Numbered from the stretch's first letter, positions 34,402-43,988 are shown. The stretch is 64,000 nt of DNA from Pelagerythrobacter sp041912895 (GCF_041912895.1 NZ_JAYSGI010000001.1:248001-312000), one strand, 5' to 3'. Program-made: numbers and translations. Notes: generated by a model not told the origin, from the letters alone.

Positions 34402-35205
34402 CTAGAACGCGGCGAGATCGCCGATCCCGTGCCGCGCAAAGGCCGGGGCGAGCGCGCGGAAATCCTCTATCGAGCCGGTAGTGATCGCCCGGTCCGCCCG
34501 GTCGCGCGCGAACGCTTGCCCCTCGGTCAGCGCGGCGATGCGGCGGGCGATGCCCTCGGCCCCGTCGACCAGCGTCACGCCTGCGCCCAGTTCCGCCGCC
34601 AGTTCATCGCGCAGCAGCGGGAAATGGGTGCAGGCGAGCACCACGGTGTCGATCGCCTCGCCGCCCGGCTGCCCGCGCAGCGCGGCGACCGATTGCGCGA
34701 TCGCCGCAGGATCGGCTGGCGCCCCGCGCAGCTTGGCCTCCGCCGCCTCGACCAGCCCCGGCGCGGCCTGCCGCAGCAGCACGTGCCCGTTGCCGAAGCG
34801 CGCCTCCAGATCGTCGACGTAGCGCTGGCGCACCGTCGCCTCGGTGCCGAGCAGGCCGATCGTGCCGCTGCGGGTGATCGCGGCGGCGGGCTTGATCGCG
34901 GGCACAGTGCCGACGATCGGGATTTCCAGCACCTCGCGCACCATGCCCAGTGCGATCGTGCTGGCGGTGTTGCAGGCGATGCAGATCAGCCGCGGGTGGA
35001 ACCGCTCGGCCATCCGGCCCAGCAACCCGCACACCCGCGCCGCAACCTCGGCTTCGGTCTTCGTGCCGTAGGGCAGGCCCGCGATGTCGGCAGCATAGAT
35101 CACCGGGGCTTGCGGCAATACCTCACGCAACGCCGCGAGCACCGAAAGCCCGCCGACGCCGGAATCGAACAGCAGGATGGGGGATGAGGGCTGGGGTCTG
35201 TCCAA
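34402..35205 (-). CDS. murI: Glutamate racemase
   Basis: A 267-residue cofactor-independent racemase giving D-glutamate for peptidoglycan. The two catalytic Cys lie in IACNTAS (Cys78) and LACTHFPLL; FDSGVGGLSVL (13-23) and AADIAGLPYGTK are also typical. An inverted-repeat element lies 3 bp upstream of the start, in the divergent gap with plsY. Confidence 0.94.
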   Translation of the reverse strand: MDRPQPSSPILLFDSGVGGLSVLAALREVLPQAPVIYAADIAGLPYGTKTEAEVAARVCGLLGRMAERFHPRLICIACNTASTIALGMVREVLEIPIVGTVPAIKPAAAITRSGTIGLLGTEATVRQRYVDDLEARFGNGHVLLRQAAPGLVEAAEAKLRGAPADPAAIAQSVAALRGQPGGEAIDTVVLACTHFPLLRDELAAELGAGVTLVDGAEGIARRIAALTEGQAFARDRADRAITTGSIEDFRALAPAFARHGIGDLAAF

Positions 35206-35208
35206 TTC

Positions 35209-35294
35209 CGTTCGTCCCGAGCTTGTGGAAGCACCGCGTTTCGCTTTACGGCGCTAGAAGATCGGATGGGGCTTCGACAAGCTCGACCCGAACG
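35209..35294. repeat. Inverted repeat between murI and plsY
   Basis: CGTTCGTCCCGAGCTTGTGG (from 35209, arm to 35232) is the inverse of the arm at 35271-35294 (GCTTCGACAAGCTCGACCCG...), about 21 of 24 matching, with a 38-bp interior. The sequence resembles a common sphingomonad palindrome. It sits in a divergent promoter gap. Confidence 0.75.
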
Positions 35295-35329
35295 ATTACC
35301 AGGAAATATCCGGCAAGGGATCGGCGGCA

Positions 35330-35923
35330 ATGGACATCACGATCGAAACGCTCCTCGCCGCGCTGCTCGGCTATGCGCTCGGCTCGATCCCGTTCGGCCT
35401 GCTGCTCACGCGCATGGCGGGCAAGGGCGACGTGCGCGCGATTGGCAGCGGCAGCATCGGGGCGACCAACGTGCTGCGCACCGGCAGCAAGGGCCTGGCT
35501 GCGGCCACGGTGCTGCTCGATGCGGGCAAAGGCGTTGCCGCTGTCTTGCTGGCCCGCGAATGGTTCCCGGGGATGGAAGGCATCGCGGCGGTGGGCGCGA
35601 TCGTCGGCCACTGTTTCCCCGTCTGGCTGCGGTTCAAGGGCGGCAAGGGTTTCGCCACCGCCGCTGGCGTCTGCCTCGCGCTGGCGTGGCCGGTGATGCT
35701 GGCAAGTGCGGCGATCTGGGCCGCCGTGCTCGCGGTCAGCCGGATTTCCTCGGTATCCTCGATGGCGACGGTGGTGGCCGCGCCGGTGGTGGCGTGGCTG
35801 CTCGGCTATCCGGCGGTCGTCCCCACGCTGATCGCGGTGGCCGTGGTCGTCATCGTGCAGCATCGCGAGAACATCCGCCGCCTCGCGAACGGCACCGAGC
35901 CGAAAGTCGGCGCGAAAGGGTGA
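35330..35923 (+). CDS. plsY: Acyl-phosphate:glycerol-3-phosphate acyltransferase
   Basis: A 197-residue membrane protein with about five helices and the PlsY motifs GSIPFGLLLTR (17-27), GSGSIGATNVLRTGSK (36-51) and GHCFPVWLRFKGGKGFAT. It acylates glycerol-3-phosphate in phospholipid synthesis. Its stop overlaps the GTG of dprA. Confidence 0.93.
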   Translation: MDITIETLLAALLGYALGSIPFGLLLTRMAGKGDVRAIGSGSIGATNVLRTGSKGLAAATVLLDAGKGVAAVLLAREWFPGMEGIAAVGAIVGHCFPVWLRFKGGKGFATAAGVCLALAWPVMLASAAIWAAVLAVSRISSVSSMATVVAAPVVAWLLGYPAVVPTLIAVAVVVIVQHRENIRRLANGTEPKVGAKG

Positions 35924-36999
35924 GCGAGCTTTCGCAGCCCGAGGCTTTCGCCCGCATCCGACTGCTGCGCTCGCCCAATATCGGGCCGGTTTCCTACACG
36001 CAGCTTCTCGCCCGGTTCGGCACCGCAGCCGAGGCGCTGGAGGCGTTGCCGGATCTGGGCAAGCGCGGCGGGCGCGCATACCGCGCCGCGCCGGTCGACC
36101 GGATCGAGCGCGAGGTGGAGGCGGTGAAGGCCGCCGGGGCGCGCTACCTGTTCCACGATCGGCCCGGCTATCCCGCGCTGCTCGGCGAGATCGAAAGCGC
36201 GCCACCGATCCTGACGTATCGCGGCGACCTGTCGCTGGCGGAAAAGCCCTGCGTGGCCATGGTCGGCGCGCGCAACGCCAGCGCGGCGGCGGTCAAGCTC
36301 GCGCGTGATTTCGCTGCCGGGCTGGCTGAGGCCGGGTTCGCGGTGGTTTCGGGTCTCGCGCGCGGGATCGACGGTGCCGCGCATCGCGGGGCCTTGCCCG
36401 CCACGATCGGCGTGATCGCCAGCGGGATCGACATCGCCTACCCGCCGCAGCACGCCGACTTGCAGGAGGAAATCGCCACGCAGGGCCTCCTCCTCGCCGA
36501 ACAGCCGCCGGGCACCGAGCCGCGCGGCAGCCATTTCCCCAGCCGCAACCGCATCATCGCCGGGCTCGCGGCGGGCACGCTGGTGGTCGAGGCCGCGCCG
36601 AAATCGGGCTCGCTCATCACTGCGCGGCTGGCGGGGGAGGCGGGGCGCGAGGTCATGGCGATCCCCGGCAGCCCGCTCGACGCGCGTTCGCAGGGCTGCA
36701 ACCAGCTGATCCGCGACGGTGCGGTGCTGGTGCAGTCGCCGGAAGACGTGGCCGAGCTGCTGAGCGGCTTCGACGGCACCCCGCGCTCGACCTTCCGCGA
36801 GGCGGCGGTGCCCGAAGATTTCGCCGAGGCCGAACCCGCCGACATCGCCAGCCTCCTCACCACCGCCCCGGTCGCGGTCGACGAATTGATCCGCCAGTCC
36901 GGCGAAGGCGCGGCGGCGGTGCAGATGGCGCTGCTCGAACTCGAGATCGGCGGCCGGCTGCAGCGTCACGCGGCGGGGCGAGTCAGTCTCCTGCAATGA
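35920..36999 (+). CDS. dprA: DNA-processing protein DprA
   Basis: A 359-residue protein: an N-terminal helical domain, the Rossmann DprA core with VGARNASAAAVKLARDFA, VVSGLARGIDGAAHRGAL, SRNRIIAGLA and IPGSPLDARSQGCNQLIRDGA, and a C-terminal winged-helix (about 300-359). DprA loads RecA on incoming single strands in transformation. The GTG at 35920 overlaps the plsY stop. Confidence 0.93.
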   Translation: MSELSQPEAFARIRLLRSPNIGPVSYTQLLARFGTAAEALEALPDLGKRGGRAYRAAPVDRIEREVEAVKAAGARYLFHDRPGYPALLGEIESAPPILTYRGDLSLAEKPCVAMVGARNASAAAVKLARDFAAGLAEAGFAVVSGLARGIDGAAHRGALPATIGVIASGIDIAYPPQHADLQEEIATQGLLLAEQPPGTEPRGSHFPSRNRIIAGLAAGTLVVEAAPKSGSLITARLAGEAGREVMAIPGSPLDARSQGCNQLIRDGAVLVQSPEDVAELLSGFDGTPRSTFREAAVPEDFAEAEPADIASLLTTAPVAVDELIRQSGEGAAAVQMALLELEIGGRLQRHAAGRVSLLQ

Positions 37000-37111
37000 C
37001 CCGCCTGTTCCGTGCGGCCGGCCAGTGACGCGATTTCCCCGCTTGACGATTCTCGGGCCCCCACCCCACCTTCGCGCGTATACGCACACGTAAGGGACTG
37101 CCCACACTTCC

Positions 37112-39694
37112 ATGCAACTCGTCATCGTAGAATCGCCGGCCAAGGCCAAGACCATCGAAAAATACCTCGGCAAGGACTTCAAGGTCCTCGCCTCCTACGG
37201 CCACGTCCGCGACCTGCCGCCGAAAGACGGCAGCGTGCGTCCGGACGAGGATTTCGCGATGGACTGGGAGCTCTATCGCGACAAGCAGAGCCGCTTCAAG
37301 GAAATCGCCGACGCCGCGAAGAAGGCCGACCGCCTCGTCCTCGCGACCGACCCCGACCGTGAGGGGGAGGCGATTTCGTGGCACGTTCGCGAGCTATTGG
37401 CCAAGCGCAAGGCGCTGCCCAAGGAGGTCGAGCGGGTCACCTTCAACGCGATCACCAAGCAGGCGGTGACCGACGCGATGAAGGCCCCGCGCGATCTCGA
37501 CGGCGATCTGATCGACGCCTATCTCGCCCGCCGCGCGCTCGACTATCTCTACGGTTTCACGCTCTCGCCGGTGCTCTGGCGGCGGCTGCCCGGCGCCAAG
37601 AGCGCGGGCCGCGTGCAGTCGGTGGCGCTGCGGCTGATCGTCGATCGCGAGCGCGAGATCGAAGCGTTCACCCCGCAGGAATACTGGTCCGTCGTCGCGA
37701 AGATGGAGCAGGACGGGACTGCGTTCGACGCGCGGCTGGTGAAGCACGAGGGCAAGAAGCTCGACCGGCTGTCGCTGGGCGACGAGGGCAGCGCGATGGC
37801 GGCGAAGGCCGCGGTGGAAAGCGGCAAGTTCACGGTCGAGGAGATCGAGACCCGCCCGCTCACCCGCAATCCCGCGCCGCCGTTCACCACCTCGACCTTG
37901 CAGCAGGAGGCCGCGCGCAAGCTCGGCTATTCGGCCAGCCACACGATGCGGCTGGCGCAGAGCCTCTACGAAGCGGGCGCGATCACTTACATGCGGACCG
38001 ACGGCGTGCAGATGGACGGCAGCGCCATCAGCGCCGCCCGCAAGGCCATCGCGGACCGTTACGACGGGCATTATCTGCCCGAAAAACCGCGCCACTACAG
38101 CACCAAGGCGAAGAATGCTCAGGAAGCGCACGAAGCGATCCGACCGACCGATTTCAGCCGCGACCGGGCCGGTTCGGGCGACGAGGGCAAGCTCTACGAC
38201 CTGATCTTCAAGCGCGCAATGGCGAGCCAGATGGCCGCCGCGCGGCTCGAACGCACCACGATCACGTTCCGCGACGGCACCGGCAAGACAGAACTGCGCG
38301 CAACCGGCCAGGTAGTGAAGTTTCCCGGCTATTTCGCGGTCTATCAGGAAGGCTTCGACGACAAGGACAGCGACGACGAGGATGGCCTGCTGCCGGTGAT
38401 GCACAAGGGCGACAGCCCGGTGAAGAAGGCGGTCAAGGCGAACCAGCATTTCACCCAGCCGCCGCCGCGCTTTTCCGAGGCTTCGCTGGTCAAACGGCTC
38501 GAGGAACTGGGTATCGGCCGCCCCTCGACCTATGCTTCCACCATCCAGACGCTGCGCGACCGCGACTATGTGCGGATGGAGAAAAACCGTTTCTTCGCAG
38601 AGGAATCGGGCCGGTTGCTCACGGCGTTTCTCGAACGGTTCTTCGAACGCTACGTCGCCTACGAGTTCACCGCCGGGATGGAGGACGAGCTCGATATCGT
38701 CTCGGACGGCAAGGAGGATTGGAAGAAGCTGCTCGAGCAGTTCTGGCGCGACTTCAAGCCCAAGACCGAAGAGGTGATGGAGAAGAAGCCCTCGGAAGTC
38801 ACCGAGGTGCTTGACGAATTCCTCTCCGACTACCTGTTCCCCCCGCGCGCCGACGGCAAAGACCCGCGCACCTGCCCGCTGTGCGAACAGGAAGGGCGCG
38901 AGGGCGGGCGACTGGCGCTGCGCGGCGGGCGCTACGGCGCCTTCGTCGCTTGCGCCAACTACCCCGAATGCAAGTTCACCCGCCGCTTCGCCCAGCCGGA
39001 CGCGGACGGCGACGCCGGGGCGGACGACGGGATCATGGGCAAGCACCCGGAGACGGGCGAGGAAATCCACCGCAAGACCGGCCGCTTCGGCCCCTACATC
39101 CAGATGGGCGAGGGCAAAGAGGCGGCGCGCGCCTCGATCCCCAAGGATCTCGACGATTTCGATCTCGAATGGGCGATCAAGCTGCTCGAACTGCCCCGCA
39201 TCGTTGGCACGCACCCCGAAAGCGGCAAGGAAATCGAAGCGAATATCGGCCGTTACGGCCCGTACCTGCGGCATGATGGCAAGTATGCCAAGCTCGGCTC
39301 CACCCGCGACGTGTTCGATACCGGCATGAACGCCGCGGTGACGCTGCTGGCCGAAGCGGCGAACCGCAAGGGCGGCGCGCGCGGCAAGGCCGAACCGATC
39401 AAGACGCTGGGCGCGCACCCGACCAGCGGCGGCGAGATCAAGGTCATGCCCGGCCGCTATGGCCCATATGTCACCGACGGCACCACCAACGCCACGATCC
39501 CCAAGGACGTGAAGCCGGAGGACGTGACCGAAGCGCAGGCGATCGAACTGATCGACGCGCGCGCGGCCAAGGGCCCGGCGAAGAAGAAGGGGCGCAAGAA
39601 GGCCCCCGCCAAGAAGGCCGCGCCCAAGAAAGCGGCCGCGAAGAAGAAGCCCGCCGCGAAGAAGAAGGCTCCTGCCAAGGCGAAGGACGCCTGA
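37112..39694 (+). CDS. topA: DNA topoisomerase I
   Basis: An 860-residue type IA topoisomerase: TOPRIM domain starting LVIVESPAKAKTIEKYLG with DPDREGEAI, the active-site Tyr293 in TYMRTDG, then zinc-binding CPLCEQEGREGG and ACANYPECKF, topo C-repeats (GRYGPYLRHDGKYAKLG type) and a Lys/Ala-rich basic tail of about 40 residues. It relaxes negative supercoils. The stop overlaps the ATG of the next small gene. Confidence 0.96.
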   Translation: MQLVIVESPAKAKTIEKYLGKDFKVLASYGHVRDLPPKDGSVRPDEDFAMDWELYRDKQSRFKEIADAAKKADRLVLATDPDREGEAISWHVRELLAKRKALPKEVERVTFNAITKQAVTDAMKAPRDLDGDLIDAYLARRALDYLYGFTLSPVLWRRLPGAKSAGRVQSVALRLIVDREREIEAFTPQEYWSVVAKMEQDGTAFDARLVKHEGKKLDRLSLGDEGSAMAAKAAVESGKFTVEEIETRPLTRNPAPPFTTSTLQQEAARKLGYSASHTMRLAQSLYEAGAITYMRTDGVQMDGSAISAARKAIADRYDGHYLPEKPRHYSTKAKNAQEAHEAIRPTDFSRDRAGSGDEGKLYDLIFKRAMASQMAAARLERTTITFRDGTGKTELRATGQVVKFPGYFAVYQEGFDDKDSDDEDGLLPVMHKGDSPVKKAVKANQHFTQPPPRFSEASLVKRLEELGIGRPSTYASTIQTLRDRDYVRMEKNRFFAEESGRLLTAFLERFFERYVAYEFTAGMEDELDIVSDGKEDWKKLLEQFWRDFKPKTEEVMEKKPSEVTEVLDEFLSDYLFPPRADGKDPRTCPLCEQEGREGGRLALRGGRYGAFVACANYPECKFTRRFAQPDADGDAGADDGIMGKHPETGEEIHRKTGRFGPYIQMGEGKEAARASIPKDLDDFDLEWAIKLLELPRIVGTHPESGKEIEANIGRYGPYLRHDGKYAKLGSTRDVFDTGMNAAVTLLAEAANRKGGARGKAEPIKTLGAHPTSGGEIKVMPGRYGPYVTDGTTNATIPKDVKPEDVTEAQAIELIDARAAKGPAKKKGRKKAPAKKAAPKKAAAKKKPAAKKKAPAKAKDA

Positions 39695-39876
39695 TGGCGA
39701 AGGAACATTTCGAACGCCACAAGCAGCCGTGGAAGGCGGAGGAAGCCGGCCAACTGCGCACGCTCGCGGCCAAGGGCCACGGCCTCAAGGCCATTGCCAA
39801 GGCGCTCGGCCGGAGCGAGGAATCGACCAAGGATTTCGCCAAGAAGAACAAGATCGCGATCGCCAAGAAGCGCTGA
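39694..39876 (+). CDS. Small basic protein coupled to topA
   Basis: A 60-residue basic protein with a predicted helix-turn-helix-like stretch (AGQLRTLAAKGHGLKAIAKA, then LGRSEESTKDFAKKNKI), as in short SANT/Myb or resolvase-type DNA-binding helices. Its ATG overlaps the topA stop and its TGA overlaps the next ATG, so translation is probably coupled on both sides. No function is known to me; DNA binding is suggested by composition and position. Confidence 0.65.
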   Translation: MAKEHFERHKQPWKAEEAGQLRTLAAKGHGLKAIAKALGRSEESTKDFAKKNKIAIAKKR

Positions 39877-41261
39877 TGAGCGAGCCTGACGGTCTTCCCC
39901 TTCCGCGGCGCATCTGGGCGATCGTGGCGATCAGCTTCGGCACCGCGCTGTTTGTGGTGGACGGGGCGATCGCCAATGTCGCGCTGCCCACGATCGCGCG
40001 CGATCTGGGGGTGACCGATGGCGAGGTTACGGGGGTCGTCACGGTCTATCAGCTCGTGATGGTCATGGTCCTGCTGCCGTTCGCCACGGTGGGCGACCGG
40101 ATCGGGCACCGGCGGCTGTATCAGAGCGGGCAGGTGGTGTTCTTCCTCGCCTCCGCCGCGGCGCTGGTGGTTACCGAGTTCTGGATGCTGCTGGCGGTGC
40201 GCGCCTTGCAGGCGCTGGGGGCGGGAATGGCGTTGTCGGTCTCGGCGGCGATGTTGCGCACGATCTATCCCGACCGCAGCCTCGGCAGCGGGCTCGGCAT
40301 CAACAGCGTGATCGTCGCCACGTCGTACGCGGTGGCGCCGACGCTGGGCGGGTTCATCACCGAACAGTTCGACTGGCGCTGGGTGTTCGTCGCCGCCGCG
40401 CCACTAGCCATCGTCTCGCTCGGGCTCGGCCGCACGCTGCCCGATCCCGAGCCGCGCCCGGGCCGCGTGGACTGGCGCAGCGGGCTGTGGAGCGCACTGA
40501 CGGTAGCCCTGCTGATCGGGGGCCTCTCGGTCGCAACGCATGATCGACCCGCGATAGGCATCGCCGTGTTTGCCGCCGGGGTACTCTCCGCATGGTTCCT
40601 CGTGCAGCGCGAGCGCGGGATGGAGCGGCCCGTGCTGCCGGTGGATCTGATGGCGCGCCCGGCGATCGGCCTGTCGGTGCTCGCGGCGGTCTGCGCCTTC
40701 ATCGGCTCGGCGATGCTGATCGTCGCGCTGCCGTTCAAGCTGGAGCAGGGGCTGGGCTACGGGCCGGGCGAGGTCGGCCTGCTCATCATGCCCTATCCGT
40801 TGACGATGCTGGTGGTCGCGCCCGCCGCGGGCTGGCTGTCGGACCGGATATCGCCCTCGGTGATGGGGGTGGTGGGCATGGCGATCGCCATCGTCGGCCT
40901 CGCCTTCGTGGCGCTGCTGCCGGGCGATGCCGGCGCGTTCGACATCGGCTGGCGGCTGTCGCTGTGCGCCTTGGGCTTCGGGCTGTTCCTCGCCCCCAAT
41001 TCGCGGCTGATGATCGGTAGCGCCCCGCGCGATCGCTCGGCGGCGGCGGGCGGGCTGCTCTCGACCGCGCGGCTGTTCGGCCAGTCGACCGGTGCAGCGA
41101 TGGTCGGCCTGATCCTCGCGCTAGGCGCAGGCCTCGGCCCCGCGCCCGCACTGATCGCCGCTTGCCTCGCCTTGCTCGCCGCCTGTTGCAGCGCATTCCG
41201 GTTCAAGGCGACGGGCGCGAACCTTCTGCGCAAGCCGCGCCACGTCGACGTGGTGCGTTAA
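39876..41261 (+). CDS. MFS transporter of the DHA2 (14-helix) type
   Basis: A 461-residue membrane protein with motif A GDRIGHRRLYQ after helix 2, ALPTIARDLGVTD in helix 1-loop and an antiporter-like APTLGGFITEQFDWRWVF, consistent with a drug:proton exporter. The ATG at 39876 overlaps the stop of the small gene upstream. The substrate is unknown. It converges with an AraC regulator across an inverted-repeat element. Confidence 0.85.
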   Translation: MSEPDGLPLPRRIWAIVAISFGTALFVVDGAIANVALPTIARDLGVTDGEVTGVVTVYQLVMVMVLLPFATVGDRIGHRRLYQSGQVVFFLASAAALVVTEFWMLLAVRALQALGAGMALSVSAAMLRTIYPDRSLGSGLGINSVIVATSYAVAPTLGGFITEQFDWRWVFVAAAPLAIVSLGLGRTLPDPEPRPGRVDWRSGLWSALTVALLIGGLSVATHDRPAIGIAVFAAGVLSAWFLVQRERGMERPVLPVDLMARPAIGLSVLAAVCAFIGSAMLIVALPFKLEQGLGYGPGEVGLLIMPYPLTMLVVAPAAGWLSDRISPSVMGVVGMAIAIVGLAFVALLPGDAGAFDIGWRLSLCALGFGLFLAPNSRLMIGSAPRDRSAAAGGLLSTARLFGQSTGAAMVGLILALGAGLGPAPALIAACLALLAACCSAFRFKATGANLLRKPRHVDVVR

Positions 41262-41262
41262 G

Positions 41263-41434
41263 GGTCGAAACTCGATCAGGTCGAGGATCATGGGCAACCG
41301 CTGCGCGGCGGGCGGCTTTTGGCGCCATGCGGCGTCGCGCGTCGGTCACGATGGATATCCATCGCTCCCTCCTTGCTCCTTGCCTGGAGCCAAAATCCGC
41401 TCCGTCTCGACCTCGGCCTGATCGAGTTTCGACC
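41263..41434. repeat. Inverted-repeat element with 24-bp ends
   Basis: GGTCGAAACTCGATCAGGTC (arm 41263-41286) and its inverse (arm 41411-41434) match in 23 of 24 bases. The 124-bp interior has no ORF and a GATGGATATCCATC palindrome. The element exactly fills the gap between the stops of the convergent MFS and AraC genes, which suggests a small non-autonomous mobile element. Confidence 0.8.
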
Positions 41435-42376
41435 CTAGGCGGCTTTCTCCGCGGGCGGCAGCGGATTGGTGGCGAGCGTGGGGATCGGCTGCCCGATCAC
41501 GATCGCGCGGGCGCGCAGCATGGCATCGAGATACGGGGTGGGCAGGCGCAGGAATCGCTGCGCGGTCATCCCCAGGAAGCGCTGCGAATCGCGCAGGAAG
41601 TGCGAAGTGTCGGTGTAGGCGTCGTCGATCGCCCGATAACCCTGCGTCGCGCCCACCGCCTTCAGCGCAATCAGCGAGCGCAGGAAGCGGGCGCGGATCA
41701 TCAGCACTTTGGGCGGAAAGCCGAACCGGCGCAGCGCCAGTCGCCGCAGACCGTGGATCGGCAGGTCCATCGCCTCCGCCAGTTCGTCGACGGTGCGGAT
41801 ATCCTCGTCGAGCAGCAGCGCATTGAGGCGGGCGATCTGCGCCTCGGCGGGATGCGGCACCGACATCGTCGCCGCGAAGAAGGCATCGAGGATCGGCTTG
41901 ACCGCGATCCCCCGGTCGCTGGCCCGCAGGCTCTCGACCAGCGCCACACATGTCTCCTGGCCGATCAGCGAGCCGAGCGGAACCATGCGGTTGCGATAGC
42001 GCGCCAGATCGATGTCGAACATCCGGGCCACGCCCGCGGGCGTCGGGCTGACGCCGATCGTCACGCCGCCCTTGGTCAGCATCCGCGACGCGCGGGTGGT
42101 CGGGCCGTAGAAGCCGGCTTCCAGCATCGGCTCCCAGCGCCAGCCGTCGCCTTCGACCACCAGCGGATTATCGGCCAGCACGAAGCGGATGACCGGCCAG
42201 TTGGGCAGCATCCACTCGCTGACGTATTCCGCCGGCTCCTGCGAATCGAGCATGAAGTAATCGCCGACGAGGCCTTCGAGGGCCGGGGCGGAGCGTTCGT
42301 ATCGCAGCGCGGTGCCGTCCGGCAGCCGGAAATCCGCCGGATCGACGCCCGGCGTATGCGATCCGCTTTCGATCAT
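41435..42376 (-). CDS. AraC-family transcriptional regulator
   Basis: This 313-residue protein has an N-terminal ligand-sensing region (1-200) and a C-terminal pair of helix-turn-helix motifs: RTVDELAEAMDLPIHGLRRL and YRAIDDAYTDTSHFLRDSQR followed by FLGMTAQRFL, the AraC signature. The effector is unknown. It could control the convergent MFS exporter, but that is only proximity. Confidence 0.83.
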   Translation of the reverse strand: MIESGSHTPGVDPADFRLPDGTALRYERSAPALEGLVGDYFMLDSQEPAEYVSEWMLPNWPVIRFVLADNPLVVEGDGWRWEPMLEAGFYGPTTRASRMLTKGGVTIGVSPTPAGVARMFDIDLARYRNRMVPLGSLIGQETCVALVESLRASDRGIAVKPILDAFFAATMSVPHPAEAQIARLNALLLDEDIRTVDELAEAMDLPIHGLRRLALRRFGFPPKVLMIRARFLRSLIALKAVGATQGYRAIDDAYTDTSHFLRDSQRFLGMTAQRFLRLPTPYLDAMLRARAIVIGQPIPTLATNPLPPAEKAA

Positions 42377-42414
42377 GCCCCGTTTCCGCCCATCGCATCA
42401 CAGCGGTAATAGGG

Positions 42415-43320
42415 TTAACGCCCCCAATCCAGCCCGATCTCCTCGTAGACCTCGCGATCCTCGGCCCAATTTTCTTCCACCTTGACGTGGAGAAACAGAT
42501 GGACCTTCACCCCCAGCATTTCGCTGAGCTCCAGCCGCGCCGCCTCGCCGATGGCCTTGATCCGGCTACCACCCTTGCCGAGGACGATCGCGCGCTGGGT
42601 GTCGCGGGCGACGACGATCTGCTGGTGGATTTCCAGGCTGCCGTCGGGCCGGTGCTGGTAGAGTTCGGGCCGCACCGCGCTGTCGTAGGGCAGTTCCTCG
42701 TGCAGCTGGCGGTAGAGCTGTTCGCGCGTGACCTCGGCGGCGAGCAGGCGTTCGCTGGCGTCGCTCACCTGATCTTCCGGATACATCCACTCCGCCTCGG
42801 GCATCGCGGCGGCGAGCGCGGCCTTCATTTCGGGCACCCCGTCGCCGGTTAGCGCGGAGACGAAGAACACTTCGGCGAAATCGGCCTTGGCGGTCAGATC
42901 CTGCGCGAGCGCGAGCAGCGGTTCCTTCTTCGCGACGTCGACCTTGTTGAGCACGAGGATCTTGCGCTCGGGCCGCTTGCCCAGCGCCTCCACCAGCGGT
43001 TCCAGCTCGTGCCGACGCTGCTTGACCGGATCGACCAGCAGCAGCACCGCGTCGGCCGCCTCGGTGCCTTCCCACGCGGCGCTGACCATCGCGCGGTCGA
43101 GCTTGCGCCGGGGCGAGAAGATGCCCGGCGTATCGACGAGGATCATCTGCGTCTGGCCTTCCAGCGCAATCCCCAGCATCCGCGCGCGCGTGGTTTGCGC
43201 CTTGGGGCTGGTGATCGCGACCTTCTGGCCGACGAGCTGGTTCACCAGCGTGGACTTGCCCGCATTGGGCGCGCCGATCACCGCGACCAGGCCGCAGCGG
43301 GTGTTCGTATCGCTGCTCAC
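42415..43320 (-). CDS. era: GTPase Era
   Basis: A 301-residue GTPase with G1 GAPNAGKS (16-23), G3 DTPGIFSP, G4 LNKVD and a C-terminal KH domain (GKGGSRIKAIGEAAR). Era checks 16S rRNA 3'-end maturation and 30S assembly. The GTG at 43320 overlaps the rnc stop and follows GGAGA. It ends the lepB-rnc-era operon. Confidence 0.95.
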   Translation of the reverse strand: MSSDTNTRCGLVAVIGAPNAGKSTLVNQLVGQKVAITSPKAQTTRARMLGIALEGQTQMILVDTPGIFSPRRKLDRAMVSAAWEGTEAADAVLLLVDPVKQRRHELEPLVEALGKRPERKILVLNKVDVAKKEPLLALAQDLTAKADFAEVFFVSALTGDGVPEMKAALAAAMPEAEWMYPEDQVSDASERLLAAEVTREQLYRQLHEELPYDSAVRPELYQHRPDGSLEIHQQIVVARDTQRAIVLGKGGSRIKAIGEAARLELSEMLGVKVHLFLHVKVEENWAEDREVYEEIGLDWGR

Positions 43321-43988
43321 CCGTAAATCTCCATGAATTTGCGTGCGGCGGCGGTTTCCGCCTCCTGCTTGCTGCCGGCAGTTGCTTCCGCCTCGCCGAC
43401 CTTGTGGACCTTGACCCGGACGGTGAACTTCGCCGCGTGATCGGGGCCCGAACGATCGACAAGTTCGTAGTCGGGCGGCCTGCGCTGGTTCCCCGCGGCC
43501 CATTCCTGCAGCGCGCTCTTGGGATGCTTGGAGCGGCCCGCGCCGCCGTCCATCGCGCTCGCCCACAGGCGGCGGACGAGATCGCGTGCAGTATCGAATC
43601 CGGCCTCCACATGCTGCGCGCCCAGCAGCGCTTCCATCACGTCGCCGAGCACGTTGTCGCCCTGCGCCGCGCCGTCGTCGCGCGCCTGCTTACCCAGCCG
43701 CAAGTGATCGGGCAGCGCGATCGCGCGGGCGACGTCGGCGCAGGCGCGCTTGCTGACCAGCGCGTTCAGCCGCTGGGCGAGCCGCCCCTCGTCGTCGCCG
43801 CTGCGTTCGTGGAGCCAGCCCGCGATGGCGAGGCCGAGCACACGGTCGCCGAGAAATTCCAGCCGCTGATAATCGCGCGCTTCCCCCGTGCTGCCGTGGG
43901 TCAGTGCCTCGCGCCACAGTGCCTCGTCGCGCACGGTAAAGCCGGTGTCCGCCAGCCACGCCTTCGTTTCCGGATCGAGCGCGCTCAA
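43317..43988 (-). CDS. rnc: Ribonuclease III
   Basis: A 223-residue enzyme with the RNase III signature YQRLEFLGDRVLGLAI (Arg where Ser is most common), a second acidic GDVMEALLGA helix and a C-terminal double-stranded-RNA-binding domain (SALQEWA ... EAETAAARKFMEIYG). It processes rRNA precursors and other dsRNA. The likely start is TTG at 43988, overlapping the lepB stop. Confidence 0.93.
   Translation of the reverse strand: MSALDPETKAWLADTGFTVRDEALWREALTHGSTGEARDYQRLEFLGDRVLGLAIAGWLHERSGDDEGRLAQRLNALVSKRACADVARAIALPDHLRLGKQARDDGAAQGDNVLGDVMEALLGAQHVEAGFDTARDLVRRLWASAMDGGAGRSKHPKSALQEWAAGNQRRPPDYELVDRSGPDHAAKFTVRVKVHKVGEAEATAGSKQEAETAAARKFMEIYG

Noticed and set aside
37394..39418. A 674-codon open frame opposite topA
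   Set aside because: Antisense shadow of topoisomerase I.
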